Assembly (NCBI GenBank): GCA_023078685.1
Contig: JALGAS010000002.1
Location: 4,278,001 to 4,342,000, forward strand
Reading direction: 5' to 3'
DNA length: 64,000 nt
From: Neopestalotiopsis rosae
Lineage: Eukaryota > Ascomycota > Sordariomycetes > Amphisphaeriales > Sporocadaceae
This document shows positions 11,899 to 22,693 of the stretch, piece after piece. Numbering within the stretch: the first letter of the stretch is position 1; each line of letters begins with the position of its first letter. The notes under the pieces are model-generated. The model ran no database searches, was not told where the DNA came from, and saw only the letters and a program-made list of their open reading frames with translations. The translations under genes were made by a program, and so were the position numbers.

Positions 11899-13013
11899 AT
11901 GTAAGACAGTTTCTATGGTTGTTGGATCCCTAAAGCAGTTGTGTGATGATAACGAAGTTCAGAGGGTAATGAGACCAGTATTCTGATAAGCGATATAAAT
12001 GTTTCTGTTTTCGCCATCATTGAGAGCTGGAGGTAGCCTCAGGCCTTGCTCAATGATTTCCAAAGCACCCTTGCTGTAGGCGCGCTTATTGTAGTCGAAA
12101 CTCATTTCAAAGACTTTAGAAGCATGCCTCAGGCTATGGATGATCCATATGCATCTTCGGAAATCGACGCCTTTCACCTACGTGGCACTGGCTATGCCTT
12201 GGTTCCTTAGCCTCAGGCTGGCATAGCTGACCACAATCAAGTTTCCCGATCTTTTCTTCATTTAATCTCATTGAATCTAGTTGTTTGAAAAATGAAATGA
12301 TCAAATATCAGGTCGCATACTGATGCCAAAAATCACTTTTTGCCCTTGTGCAAGGTTCGGTCGCGTGTATGCGTGACAGCCTGCTACAATGAGTATCGCG
12401 CATACGTACAAGCTCTTCCTTTTCAACAAAGTATGCGCCTGAATCGAAACGATACATGAAAAGCCAGGTACAAGGCGACCCCAGAATATACCCGTTCACT
12501 ACTCGGCATGTGTACAAACAATCGGTTGCAATTTCACAAAGCTTCGGCATAAACCAATACTGGGCTGAAAGTATGTATTTGTTGTTTCTTTTCGCGTGGC
12601 AAAATATTGACCTAAAAACTCCCCAAATCCTGCTGCAGAAAACGCCGGTGTGATGACTTGAAGTATCATACATGCTTTCTTGTTCTTCTTTCTATCAACA
12701 TTCCTTGATAGGGGCGCTGTCATGGTCACAGCGCTTGAGTCCAAGAGATGATGGAGGCTTGTTGCGTCAAAAAGGGATGACAATTCCTCGCTCGTCAAGC
12801 ACAACCCGAGTAATACGGGCTCGCTGAGTAAATCATATTTCAAAAAGTGCATTGCAGCTTATATGGCATGATGCCCTGCAACTTCCGGCATGAGTCGCTC
12901 GACAGTGGTAAAAACCTCAGACGCAAGTGCGCTCTGTGGTCGACAAAGACCCCCTATCGTTGGTCCCGCTTCAACCTGTCTGGCTTTCCTTTGTCGCCCT
13001 GAACAGCTCTATT
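11899..13013. other. Intergenic with a possible extra 5' exon
   Basis: Between the acidic-protein gene and the kinase 3' end there is no firm gene. A minus-strand open frame at 12177-11959 (72 codons, containing SFDYNKRAYSKGALEI) is protein-like and could be an upstream exon or remnant of the acidic-protein gene. No strong donor links it, so I do not add it to the model. The remainder (12180-13013) shows only short overlapping frames. Confidence 0.3.
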
Positions 13014-15223
13014 CTACCGCGCCGGTTCTATCGAGCTCTGGCTGCCATAATGTTCATCGCCGTCATGGTGTAATGTTACGCTGTTGAACTCCTCGAAGGG
13101 ATCTACAATCTCGTTTCCGGGAGTCGCCAGTCCGCTGTCAAGAGGTACACCCTTGAGATTTGAATTCTTGGTACCGCTGATGTCGACGCTGTAACTCTCC
13201 TTCACGTTTCTGAAGTTGATAGTCTCATTGTCTTTGCTGATATGAGGAATAATGGGCGGGGCCATGTGGCGAATCAGAGCCCATTGCGTTGTGCGGAAGA
13301 AAGGATGGACCTTGATGTCCGAGGCTCCAGCACGAGATCCCAGTCGTCGAGTCTCATCCTTGATGAGCAGCTTACGAATCAAAGATTTACACAAGCTATA
13401 GATATTAACACGTGAAGTGGCTTGACATGATGGCAGTGAACTTACTTTGAGATTTGGGGTGCTCCTGTATGCTCTGGGAAGGGAATTTCCTCTCGTAGAA
13501 TGTTTGCAAATGTCGCATTTCGGTTCTTACCCTTGAAAGGCGTAGTGCCATAAAGCATTTCGTAGATGAGGATGCCGAGAGTCCACCAGTCCACGGCACT
13601 CGTATGTCCACTTCCCTTGATCACCTCTGGCGCGATATACTCCTCAGTGCCCACAAAGGAGTTGGTGCGGAAGTTGTTGATACACGATTTGGTGTCAATC
13701 GCAGGCATTTGTGAAGAATTTCCCTTTCCGCCCATGATCATGATCGGCTTACCGCCTGGGTCCGACTGTTTCGAAAGATCAAAGTCTGACAACATGATGT
13801 GTCCAGATTGGTGAAGCAAAATATTCTCTGGCTTCAGGTCACGGTAGATGAATCCCATGAGATGCAAGTACTCCAGCGCTGCGGTGACCTCGGCAGCATA
13901 GAAGCGCGCATCGTCCTCGGGAATGCACTTGCCAGGACGGGTCTGTAGTGCTCTGAAGAATTCTCCACCGCTGCAGTATTCCATACATAGGTAGAGGTAA
14001 TCCTCAGACTGGAAGGAGTGATATAGTGTAACAATAAACGGATGATTGCTTGTAGCCAAGATCTCTTGCTCAGCGAGAGCTCTCTTGATCTTGTTTCTCT
14101 TGATCATTTCCTTTTTGCTCAACACTGTATTGTATTAGTATAGAATGGAACGAAATGGAAGTGAATCATGCTTACCCTTCATGGCATACAGCCGGGAGCT
14201 CTTCTTTTCCCTCACCAAGTAAACTTTACCAACGTCACCCTTTCCAATGAGCTTTATCTTATCAAAGCTCGAGGGGCCAACTTCAACGGTGCGTACTTTG
14301 ATGGAATTTGAGCTGTACGTCCTCCGGAAGGCCAGCGGGTTCAGACCAGGTGATGGCAGAGCGCCGAGCCCGTCCTTGTCAGGTACGGCGAGGCTTCCAT
14401 TATCGGTAGAAGCAGACTTGTCCACGAGACCTACAGCGTCGGAGCTGTGCTCAAGTGGCTCTTTGCCAAGCTCGGCAGTAGCAGGGCGCTCACCGTTGGG
14501 ACCGCCCTTGGAAAACATGCCATGAGCGTTTGGAGCACTTGCGACTCTTCGAAGTTTCCTTGCCAATTCCTCCTTGGTGGCTGTCGAGGCGTGCGCCTGT
14601 CCGCCGTCGGGGCCAGAAATCTTCAGGGACGGTGTGTCCGGAGGACTAGGCGGGACGGCCAAGTCATTGTGATGCTGGAGAGCAGGTTGCCCTTGGAGAG
14701 CATAGTAGGGATTGGCGTGAGCGGTTGGGCTCATAGCCTCGTCGAGTGGGTTGCCTTCGCTGGCCGTCGTCGTCGACCTAAGACGGCCAACGGTCGCGAA
14801 GAACTTGGTGTTCCGGTTCCCCTTATTCTTGGTATCATTGTGTTTTGGCGCGCCCGAGTCCTGGTTCTTTTCAGAAGAGTGCGACGACTTTGAGTCGTTA
14901 TTTATTTTGAAGAAGTTCTTCAACTTCTGGTTGAAGTTGCCTCGCGGCGACTGTACGCTCGGCATGGTGTTTTCGTCAATGTCGTCAGTGGAGTGAGTGT
15001 GGTGGTCATGCGCATGCCATGTTGCCAGTCGCTGTCTGATCCTCAGGTTGGCGAAGCGGCGGGCAGTATTAGAAGCAGTGGACGCAGTGGACGCGGGCTG
15101 CTGCTGATGATGATCGTGATGGGTTTGGGCGGCCAGAGGATGGTTAATCGGAGGCTCGGGCGGAGGAAGTTGCGTCGGCGAGGAAGCACGACTGCTGGAG
15201 TTAGCAGCCGATGAGGACCCCAT
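13014..15223 (-). CDS. nrc-2: NRC-2/Fpk1/Kin82-type AGC protein kinase
   Basis: Predicted 702-aa Ser/Thr kinase of the flippase-kinase class (yeast Fpk1/Fpk2, Neurospora NRC-2). In yeast these phosphorylate Dnf1/Dnf2 aminophospholipid flippases; NRC-2 controls hyphal growth and conidiation. Exons are 15223-14176, 14124-13446 and 13395-13014, with 51- and 50-bp introns. Residues 1-325 are a Ser/Pro/His-rich disordered regulatory tail. The kinase domain then shows a glycine loop ([11 protein letters not shown]), the catalytic Lys of YAMK at 349, YRDLKPEN and [11 protein letters not shown] replaces DFG, as is usual in this subfamily. The long activation-segment insert carrying GGKGNSSQ and [10 protein letters not shown] also fits the subfamily. 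The AGC C-tail ends with DPFEEFNS. The first intron splits the codon just after the ATP-binding Lys. Family assignment is strong. Confidence 0.94.
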
Positions 15224-16441
15224 GGTCGATCAATGGCTCGTGAGTGGCCCTTGGGTGTTCTGGGACCTCTGGCCCTGCTTTGCTAAGGGCCAAGCGGCTT
15301 GGCCGGGCTTTGTGAGCGAGCGGTGCTTGACCTGCTTGGTAATAGTGATTTTTGTCTGCCTTAGGCCGGGAGCAAGGTCAAGGTACAAAGGTGGTAGTGT
15401 TCGCTTGTCCAGAAGGGGGCGCGGGCTAGCCTGTCAGTGGCAGACAGACGAACAGACCAGACTTGAGCACCACACAGACAGTGAGTCTACTGACGGACAA
15501 GCAGACCAGGGGTTGGGCGGACGAACGACGGGAAACGGTGCCAGGCCTCGGACTGCTTTCCCCTTTCCCTTCCACACTCGCTGATGGTGTCTGAATCGGG
15601 TCGTAGGATGGATGCAGTTGCTGGTTGGCCAAGGTACCGGCGGGTACTTCGGAGGTTGCTGGAGGAGAACAATAGAGGGGCCAAACTAAGCGACAGAAAG
15701 AGCCTAGACAAGTACAGGACCTGAAGCTAGGGGGAGGCCAGCTCGCAACGGAGCAGTCTTTACCCAGTCAGCTCCCACTGCACTGAAAGGGAACGAGCCG
15801 TGTGTGTGGTGATGATGCTTGGTTCTTTACCCGTATTTTTTCTTGTCCAGAGGCAAGGGCAGACAGAGTTCGAGGGAAGGAACAGTAATGATATGAAAGC
15901 TGCAGGAAGGAAAAAGAAAATATCTCCCCGACGATGAGCCGATCTAGGTTCGATTTCAATGCAATTCCCATGCTCAGTCCAGGCTACATACAAAGGATCC
16001 TGGGCCGTGTGTTTGTTTTAAGATCCATCCACAGCTTGTCGGGACAATTGATTGGTATGTATTTGCGGATGCGCTGGACAGAAGGTAAAATGACTGGCAA
16101 GAAGCCCATCCGCTCTGCTTTGCCAGGCTGTAACCAACTGAGCGGAACAGAAGGTATCTACAGTGTGTGCAGAGTAGTGATGAGGTACCTCTCCAAGGGG
16201 GGCTCAAGGTCACGAATTTGTTCATGGGGTCAGCGCTATCGTGTCGTTCCCCACCAGTAGGCGATGTTCCAAACCTGCTACGTACCGCCAGCGCCCGCTG
16301 GCCGCTGGATTGAATGGCGTCCACTGTCGCTGATGTCCACCATGTCCCAGTGGTTCCCCGTTTTCCAAAACGTCACTGGGGCTTCGCAAATGTCGCCGCG
16401 TCGCGAGATGGATATTGTTATTATCAATCATGATTTCATTG
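15224..16441. other. Upstream region of nrc-2 up to the retrotransposon
   Basis: About 1.2 kb lies between the kinase ATG and the retrotransposon target site. It is rich in CT/GA stretches and holds no convincing gene, so it is probably the leader and promoter of nrc-2. The element sits at its distal end. Confidence 0.5.
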
Positions 16442-16446
16442 CCGCC
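16442..16446. repeat. Target-site duplication, left copy (CCGCC)
   Basis: CCGCC directly precedes the left LTR and is repeated directly after the right LTR (22689-22693). A 5-bp duplication is typical for Ty1/copia integration. Confidence 0.85.
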
Positions 16447-16686
16447 TATGGACAAAGAGGCACTGGTTGCCTACACGCCAATACAAAGAACGTAAGAAAC
16501 CGACTGGTTCAAAAAGGACGGCTGCCTTCGGGCATGCCGGGCCTTTGTCAATACGGTAAATATAAGCAGGTAAAATGGCAGTTTTTGGTAAATAGCTTTT
16601 ACTTAGCATCCTCAAATCAATCATCCTTTTCTGCCCTGTATTAAGGCCGTATTCCGAACATCGCAAGTATCCTGTGTTTGTTCATA
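16447..16686 (+). repeat. 5' LTR of copia element
   Basis: 240 bp, starting TATGGAC and ending GTTCATA. The ends are an imperfect inverted repeat, and the copy matches the LTR at 22449-22688 base for base by eye. It should contain the Pol II promoter and polyadenylation signals. Confidence 0.95.
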
Positions 16687-16704
16687 TGGTAGCACCACTC
16701 CGAC
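16687..16704 (+). other. Putative primer-binding site
   Basis: The sequence immediately after the left LTR starts TGGTAGCACCACTCC. TGG complements the CCA end of a tRNA, and the start TGGTAGC resembles the initiator-Met PBS of yeast Ty1. The exact tRNA is not determined. Confidence 0.55.
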
Positions 16705-16771
16705 GTTTAGGAGCCTCCAAGTACCATCACCACCCTGTAGGTAGTGAAGCTACGGCAAATACAACAGAAAG

Positions 16772-19102
16772 ATGTCTGATGCTGCAGAATCGCAGCATTT
16801 GGGGACAACAGCAGAAACGACTGGCGGTGAGCAAACGTCAAGCTCATCACCCACGGAGAAGGATACCAAGGTTCCAGCCCCCCAACCTTCCTCAAGCACA
16901 GGTCGTCAGTCACCCCCTGCACCTGATATTAACAATGATCCTGTTCCGATCAACCCCCCATTCAACTTCAACGATCCGCTCAACGTCCCGCTCACCTTCA
17001 ACTTTGAAAAAGCAACAAAAAAGGAGATGAACGAGCAGATCAAGTTGCTCATGCTACAGAATCAGCAGAAAGAAAGGAACAATGAGAAAATGACTGATAT
17101 ACTCGGCGGTATGCGAAGAAAAATCGAGAGACTTGAGTATGACGGTGCTTCCCTCAGACGGGCTGCCCACAGTCAGAAAACAGGTTTGACTGACACTACC
17201 AACCCTGATGAACCTATTCAATCCATCGAGGGTAAGCGTTCAAAATCGCGAGGCAAGACAGTCACGTTGGTTGACGAGGTTGATGATGAGAAGAAGAAGT
17301 CCTCACGATCATCAAAGTCAAGACGACAACGCAGTCAATCGATTTTCGCAAATGGCGTGGACTCCTCAGAGGAATCTGAGTATGAGCATCGACGCAGAAC
17401 AAATCGCTCGAACAGAACCCGTGCCACAGGAAAGACGGCACGCGATGATGACCCATCATCATCATCCTCCTCATCGTCGGATGACTCAGACGGAGGAAGA
17501 CCCAATGGAAACCGTAGATCATCAACCGTGATGACTGCTGGAGGGTCAATTGCTGGTTGTGTGTTGGACTGGAAGTATTTTGACTTCTCTCTCGATAAGG
17601 AGAACTACCTCAAGGGTCCTGACAACTGGTTGCCATGGAAAGGCACATTCATGACTGCTTTGAAGTCAATTGGCTTTGTGGATGATGGTTCCGTCAAGCT
17701 CACCAGGATTGATGAGTTGCGCATTGCACGGTACATCCACAAGACTTGCAAACGTGATGCTGTTGATCTTGTTGAAGGTATCGAGAAGGGTACCAAGATG
17801 CTGAAAGTATTCAACAACACCTATGCTCCCACCGGAAAATTGTTTCTCCGGACCGCATGGCAAGATTTGACCAAGCTTAGATACAATGGGAAGGATCCTA
17901 TCCTCCACACCACAGCTTATTCAAGACTGGTTCGGCAATGCAAGGATGCCGGGATGGAAATCAACCAGGAACAGCAGATTGCTATGTTCCTCACCAGTAC
18001 TGAGGACAAAGCCCATGGGTGGACGAAGAGGCAGAACACCATTCTCAAGATGAACGATCTGACAATTGGCCAGCTCAAGAACGACTTCACCGAGGAATTC
18101 AAGAGCAAGATCGGGAGCGAGCGGGGAGCAAACCGCAACAAGAATAACAACAACAACAGCCATGGCAACGATAACGCCAACTCACACAATAACAAGAGCA
18201 GCAACGATAATAAGAAGGACAAGGGCAAAGGCAAGGGCAACGGGAAGAAAGATCGCAAGCCCAGATACGACAAAGAAAAAGGTCCTCTCTGTTACAATTG
18301 TGACGAGTATGGGCACATTGCGAAGGACTGCCCTAAGCCCCCCAAAGAGCGCAAGAATAACGCAAACAATGTGAAGTCAGATAAGTCAAAAGCAGTGCCT
18401 GGGCTCGAGGACTACGATGAGGGTTTCGGTCACAACATGGCCGCAACCATCCATGGCGATGATGCCATGAAATGGGTACAGATACAACAAGAATACGATC
18501 AGTTCATGACCAACAAGGAGATGCAGACCAGTACTGCCAGTTGCCCAATGAATGAAGATGAAGTCGACGATGTTGTGATCTCACCCACCACGATTGACGT
18601 ACCTCCCGATGCAACTGCATACCCTTATGTACATGTCAACACAACCAGTGTGAACACAGTCTTCTGCGCAAATGGACAGCGCCGCCCTCCCCTGTTGTTT
18701 GACACTGGCTCTGATGTGAATATCACTCCTCATGCTGATGATTTTCAAGATGGCACTGTGATGGACATCTCCAACAGGCAATTCAGGGTCAACACCGGTG
18801 GTGGCCCAGTCTATGCCCAGCGCATCGGTCAGAGCAAGGAAATGCTCGTTGGCGCTGATGGAGAGAAGGTCCCTGTCATCATGGCCAAAACACTGTACAT
18901 CAAAGATTTCCCAGTGAAAATCATGTCTGGTGAACGATGGTACCTGACAGGCGGGTTCATTCACAAGAACAATCTCATGAACAAGCTTGGAAAGGTCGTG
19001 ACCACAATCAATGTCCCAAGGAGAGGTTTTCACCTCTGGCGACACGGTGACCCTGAACCACAAACCAGAACTGGCAACATGCTGATGGCTGAACAGACGT
19101 GA
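16772..19102 (+). CDS. Copia Gag-protease polyprotein
   Basis: A 776-aa open frame. The N-terminus is Ser/Pro-rich and disordered, then Arg/Ser-rich with poly-Ser at about 228-240. A Gag capsid-like region (about 265-450, DNWLPWKGTFMTALKSIG) follows. A Asn/Lys-rich linker leads to one CCHC zinc knuckle, CYNCDEYGHIAKDC, near 507-520, which binds RNA. The aspartic protease active site LLFDTGSDVN is near 642-651. It ends at TGA (19100-19102), which lies exactly between protease and integrase and is followed by CAA TTA. This suggests that Gag-protease is the normal termination product, with pol made by readthrough. The ATG at 16772 is the first good start after the PBS. Confidence 0.9.
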   Translation: MSDAAESQHLGTTAETTGGEQTSSSSPTEKDTKVPAPQPSSSTGRQSPPAPDINNDPVPINPPFNFNDPLNVPLTFNFEKATKKEMNEQIKLLMLQNQQKERNNEKMTDILGGMRRKIERLEYDGASLRRAAHSQKTGLTDTTNPDEPIQSIEGKRSKSRGKTVTLVDEVDDEKKKSSRSSKSRRQRSQSIFANGVDSSEESEYEHRRRTNRSNRTRATGKTARDDDPSSSSSSSSDDSDGGRPNGNRRSSTVMTAGGSIAGCVLDWKYFDFSLDKENYLKGPDNWLPWKGTFMTALKSIGFVDDGSVKLTRIDELRIARYIHKTCKRDAVDLVEGIEKGTKMLKVFNNTYAPTGKLFLRTAWQDLTKLRYNGKDPILHTTAYSRLVRQCKDAGMEINQEQQIAMFLTSTEDKAHGWTKRQNTILKMNDLTIGQLKNDFTEEFKSKIGSERGANRNKNNNNNSHGNDNANSHNNKSSNDNKKDKGKGKGNGKKDRKPRYDKEKGPLCYNCDEYGHIAKDCPKPPKERKNNANNVKSDKSKAVPGLEDYDEGFGHNMAATIHGDDAMKWVQIQQEYDQFMTNKEMQTSTASCPMNEDEVDDVVISPTTIDVPPDATAYPYVHVNTTSVNTVFCANGQRRPPLLFDTGSDVNITPHADDFQDGTVMDISNRQFRVNTGGGPVYAQRIGQSKEMLVGADGEKVPVIMAKTLYIKDFPVKIMSGERWYLTGGFIHKNNLMNKLGKVVTTINVPRRGFHLWRHGDPEPQTRTGNMLMAEQT

Positions 19103-19108
19103 CAATTA
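19100..19108 (+). promoter_or_regulatory. Candidate stop-codon readthrough signal TGA-CAA-TTA
   Basis: The stop ending Gag-protease is followed by CAATTA. This fits the CARYYA context known from tobacco mosaic virus-type readthrough. Codons from here stay in frame with integrase for 197 codons (19103-19693). The arrangement matches a Gag-Pol expression switch. Function is inferred from the motif and its position. Confidence 0.6.
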
Positions 19109-22100
19109 GCGGCGCTTGGGATAGGCAACGACGAGATAAGAGAGATGACAAAAGCTGTATTTGAAGCAAATGGGGCGCCACAAGATGTCAGACTGACTAG
19201 GCACCTCACGCAGCAGCTTATCTTATGGCATCGTCGTCTCTGCCACCCAAGTGCCGAAAGGCTCAGATGGACAATCCAACGAACTACTGGGATAAGTCTT
19301 GAACCTGGTAAGGTTATTCAATTGCCATGTCTTGCATGTGATCAAGCCAAGGCACAGAAGGTGCCATCCAGAGAGCCTCAGAAGAGGGCATCCGCAGCGG
19401 GAGAAATCATCTGGTGTGACCTGGGATCAATCAAGCCAGTCACTATTGAGAACAAAAGCTACTTCAGCCTCATCACAGATGACAAGAGTAGAAACAGGAC
19501 ACTCACTTGCCATCGGACAAAAGATGAAGTCCAGTCAACACTTATCGCCTACGTAAATATGACTTTGGCACGTTTGCGAGCCAGAGTTTCAAACGAAGAT
19601 GGCTCAAGAGCAAGGTTGAAGACCATCAGGATAGATGGTGGTAGGGAATTCGCACTAAAGGATCTCACAAAGAAATGTGACGAAGAAGGCATCTAGGTCA
19701 TCCTATCCACAGCCCACAACCAGTACCAAAACGGTGTAGCTGAGCGAGGAATTCGTTTCCTCCAGGATGAAGCCAGAGCTGTAGTTATACAGCAGAAAAT
19801 TCCTACGTGCTTCTGGGATCACGTTCTCACTGCAGTAACCTACGTGATCAACAGAACTGGGCAGTCGACTGTCAAAGATCTTACTCCCCATGAAGCATAT
19901 TGGAACGACATGGAGCCCGCCAAGAATACTGGCACGCGTCCCCATCAACCAGATAACTCGAAACTGTTGATACTGGGTAGTAGGTGTGTTGCACACATTG
20001 ATCGAAATGAGAAGACGCGTGGCGAGAAGCTATATCCAAATGGCGCCAAGGCCCTGTTTCTTGGATATCAGGGAAACAGCAACTACGTTGTGTGGTTGAT
20101 TGAAGGAAGCCGAATCCTGATCACCCCACACGTAACTTTCCATGAATATCTGGGTGACGCAGAAGGTGCGCCTGATCCTGCTGATGTGGTGAGATCACTC
20201 CCCCAGCAGGCGCAACGGCGACTGCGCCACCGACCCAAGCCGACGAAGGGATGGGTGAAGGATTCTGATCACAACGTTGTTCCCGACGATGTCACAGATT
20301 CAGAAGATGGTCTTGTCAAGAGAAAAAGAGGGCGCCCCAAGAAGAAGAAGACGGAGGTATACCAGGCCTGGGTGCTTGAAGCCCCTGAGGATGGCGAATC
20401 TGTCCACCAGGCCCTTCAGCAAGAGGGCGAGTATACAATGGGACCCCCTATACTCTCAGATGACGACTATAAAATCCTAGATTCCCATTCTCATCATCAT
20501 GAAGAGAACTTCTCTCTCCACCAAATCGACAATCAGAAAATCACTGAGCACCACTACCAAGAGGAAGCAACAGATGCCCTGGCTGGTGGCCAAAAGAATA
20601 AAGGTTCCTCTGAAGGCTTGGCTTTACCAGGGGGCATGGTTCTCTCTCATGATCTCTCTCATGAGATGAATTTCTCTCATAAGAGAAAAAGAATGCCGAA
20701 TTTGGATCATGAAGAAGATAAGTTGTTTACCTATGCGGCAACACATGGAGAAGATGAACTATATGAATTGTTCGAAATGGAATCACCAAGAGATCCCACC
20801 TTCAAGGAAGCAATGGCCGGACCTGAAAAGGATCAATGGTGGAAGGCAATCTGCCAAGAGATCATGGAGAATGTACAGAGAGATACATTCCAGTTCATAC
20901 ACAGGAATGAAGCTGTTCACAAGCATCTCATTGACGCAAAATGGGTGCTCAAGAAGAAGTACAACAGTGACGGGAGCCTTGAGAAGTACAAGGCCCGTGT
21001 TGTAGCAAGAGGGTTCACACAACGCCTGGGTGTGGACTATAGCGAGACAGTGGCAACCACCGCAAGAGCCGCATCTTGGAGAATGCTGATGGCCTTGGCA
21101 GCCATCAAAGGTTGGCACATTCTGCAAGTAGACTTTGTGTCAGCATTTCTGAATGGTGACCTCCGAGAAAAGATCTACATGAAGCAGTTCCTGGGACTCC
21201 CCCGCTTCTTTGAAGAATTCACAAAGCTGGCCAGTGAGAAGGGATATTCAGAAGAGAAGATCATCCAAGTGCTCAATCCACTATATGGGTTGAAGCAAGC
21301 AGCAGCAGAATGGCAACGGAAAGCCAAGTCACTGATGAAGAAGCATGGCTTCATTCCCATGGTATCAGATGACGCCGTATTCTATGACCCACAAACGGAA
21401 GATGTGGTGGCTACTTATGTGGATGACTTTCTTCTCTTCGGCCCCAACAGACAACGTCTCGAAGAACTGGTTGCAAAGCTCAAGAAGGAAATCCAGCTGA
21501 AGGATCTGGGTGATGCTGAATGGTTCCTCGGGGTCAGGATCAGAAGATCCGCACCCACCGGGGATGTGCGGATTGATGTGGAACAGTATCTTGATACTGC
21601 ACTTGATTCCTGCGACTTCACGGATCATGGTAGGAAAGTTGCAAATCCCATGGATCCAGGGATGTTGAATGAAACTTATCCGAATGAAGGGAAGTCAACT
21701 GAAAGGGAAACACACGATTACGCATCTATGGTAGGCAAGTTCAACTTCTCATCCTGCATGTTGAGAATTGACACAGCATTTGCAACATCTACCTGGGCAA
21801 GGTTCATGTCAAATCCTTCGCAAGCCCATCAACAAGGACTAAAACGAGTCCCACGATACCTTCGTTCAAACATCAAGAGAGCTATCAGGTACCGACGATT
21901 GAAGGATGACAGCGTGACACATCCACACAGTCAGTACAACGAGCTGGGATTGTTTGGGGCAGTAGATTCAAGCTACGCATCAGACCCAGAGGGTTCAAAG
22001 TCGGTGACAGGTTATGTGTTCTTCATGGGAGGAGGACCTATACTATGGCGCTCCCATCGTCAGTCCTTCGTGACAAAGGCATCTACAGCAGCCGAGTACG

Positions 22101-22420
22101 TGGCGATATCAGAAGCCGCTGATGAAGCCACGTGGATACGAAATTTCCTCACAGAACTCAAGATGATGCCAGAGGGACCAATCACCATCCTGGAAGATAA
22201 CACCGGAGCGAAGAAATGGGCTGAATCTTCAAACATGAACAAGGAGAAGAAGCACCTCAAACTACACGTTCACGCAGTTAGAGATGAAGTGGCAGAAGGC
22301 AGGATAAGGGTGGAATGGACACCCTCCAATCTGAATCCCGCAGACGGATTGACCAAGCCACTTGATGGAATAAGACACCAAAGATTTCTCGACCTGGTAG
22401 GCTTGGAAGAATATGAATAG
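19103..22420 (+). pseudogene. Copia pol (integrase, RT, RNase H) with an internal TAG
   Basis: In frame with gag through the TGA at 19100. The GAG-pre-integrase zinc module shows HRRLCH and CLACDQAKAQK. The integrase core has the first Asp in IWCDLG, the second in RIDGGREF and the Glu in NGVAERGIRF. A TAG at 19694-19696 falls between the second Asp and the Glu, so the catalytic core is cut. Downstream there is a basic AT-hook-like KRKRGRPKKKK near 20320. Reverse transcriptase follows with KARVVARGFTQ, VDFVSAFLNG and the YVDD active site at 21416-21427. RNase H ends the frame (DSSYASDPEGSKSVTGY, STAAEY). Apart from the TAG no frameshift is seen. The TAG is one base from CAG or GAG and may be an assembly error, a new mutation or C-to-T change; its context is not a known readthrough motif. 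Confidence 0.85.
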
Positions 22421-22436
22421 CTTCAAGCAGACAACC

Positions 22437-22448
22437 AGCGAGAGGGCG
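22437..22448 (+). other. Putative polypurine tract
   Basis: A purine-rich AGCGAGAGGGCG run sits directly before the right LTR, where plus-strand priming is expected. It contains pyrimidines, so it is only a moderate match. Confidence 0.45.
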
Positions 22449-22688
22449 TATGGACAAAGAGGCACTGGTTGCCTACACGCCAATACAAAGAACGTAAGAA
22501 ACCGACTGGTTCAAAAAGGACGGCTGCCTTCGGGCATGCCGGGCCTTTGTCAATACGGTAAATATAAGCAGGTAAAATGGCAGTTTTTGGTAAATAGCTT
22601 TTACTTAGCATCCTCAAATCAATCATCCTTTTCTGCCCTGTATTAAGGCCGTATTCCGAACATCGCAAGTATCCTGTGTTTGTTCATA
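22449..22688 (+). repeat. 3' LTR of copia element
   Basis: 240-bp right LTR, identical by eye to 16447-16686, starting TATGGAC and ending GTTCATA. Confidence 0.95.
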
Positions 22689-22693
22689 CCGCC
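22689..22693. repeat. Target-site duplication, right copy (CCGCC)
   Basis: Matches the CCGCC at 16442-16446 and closes the insertion. Confidence 0.85.

Larger units (their letters stand above)
16447..22688 (+). mobile_element. Full-length Ty1/copia LTR retrotransposon
   Basis: A 6,242-bp element bounded by 240-bp direct LTRs that I read as identical, which implies a very recent insertion. Domain order is Gag with CCHC knuckle, aspartic protease, integrase, reverse transcriptase, RNase H. Integrase before RT defines the copia (Pseudoviridae) order. The whole coding part from 16772 to 22420 lies in one frame, interrupted by TGA at 19100-19102 and TAG at 19694-19696. The first stop is followed by CAATTA, a known readthrough context; the second is not. 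The element lies in intergenic DNA between nrc-2 and the AT-hook gene and disrupts no visible gene. Confidence 0.96.

Noticed and set aside
12308..12852. Minus-strand frames next to the kinase 3' end
   Set aside because: Short, overlapping and without domains. The kinase model is complete without them.
19694..19702. Second TAG as a programmed readthrough site
   Set aside because: The following bases (GTCATC) do not fit CARYYA or CTA contexts, and it lies inside the integrase core, where a switch has no clear use.
16449..22686. LTR ends set at TG...CA instead of TATG...CATA
   Set aside because: TG...CA boundaries give no matching target duplication. TATG...CATA gives equal 240-bp LTRs flanked by CCGCC on both sides.
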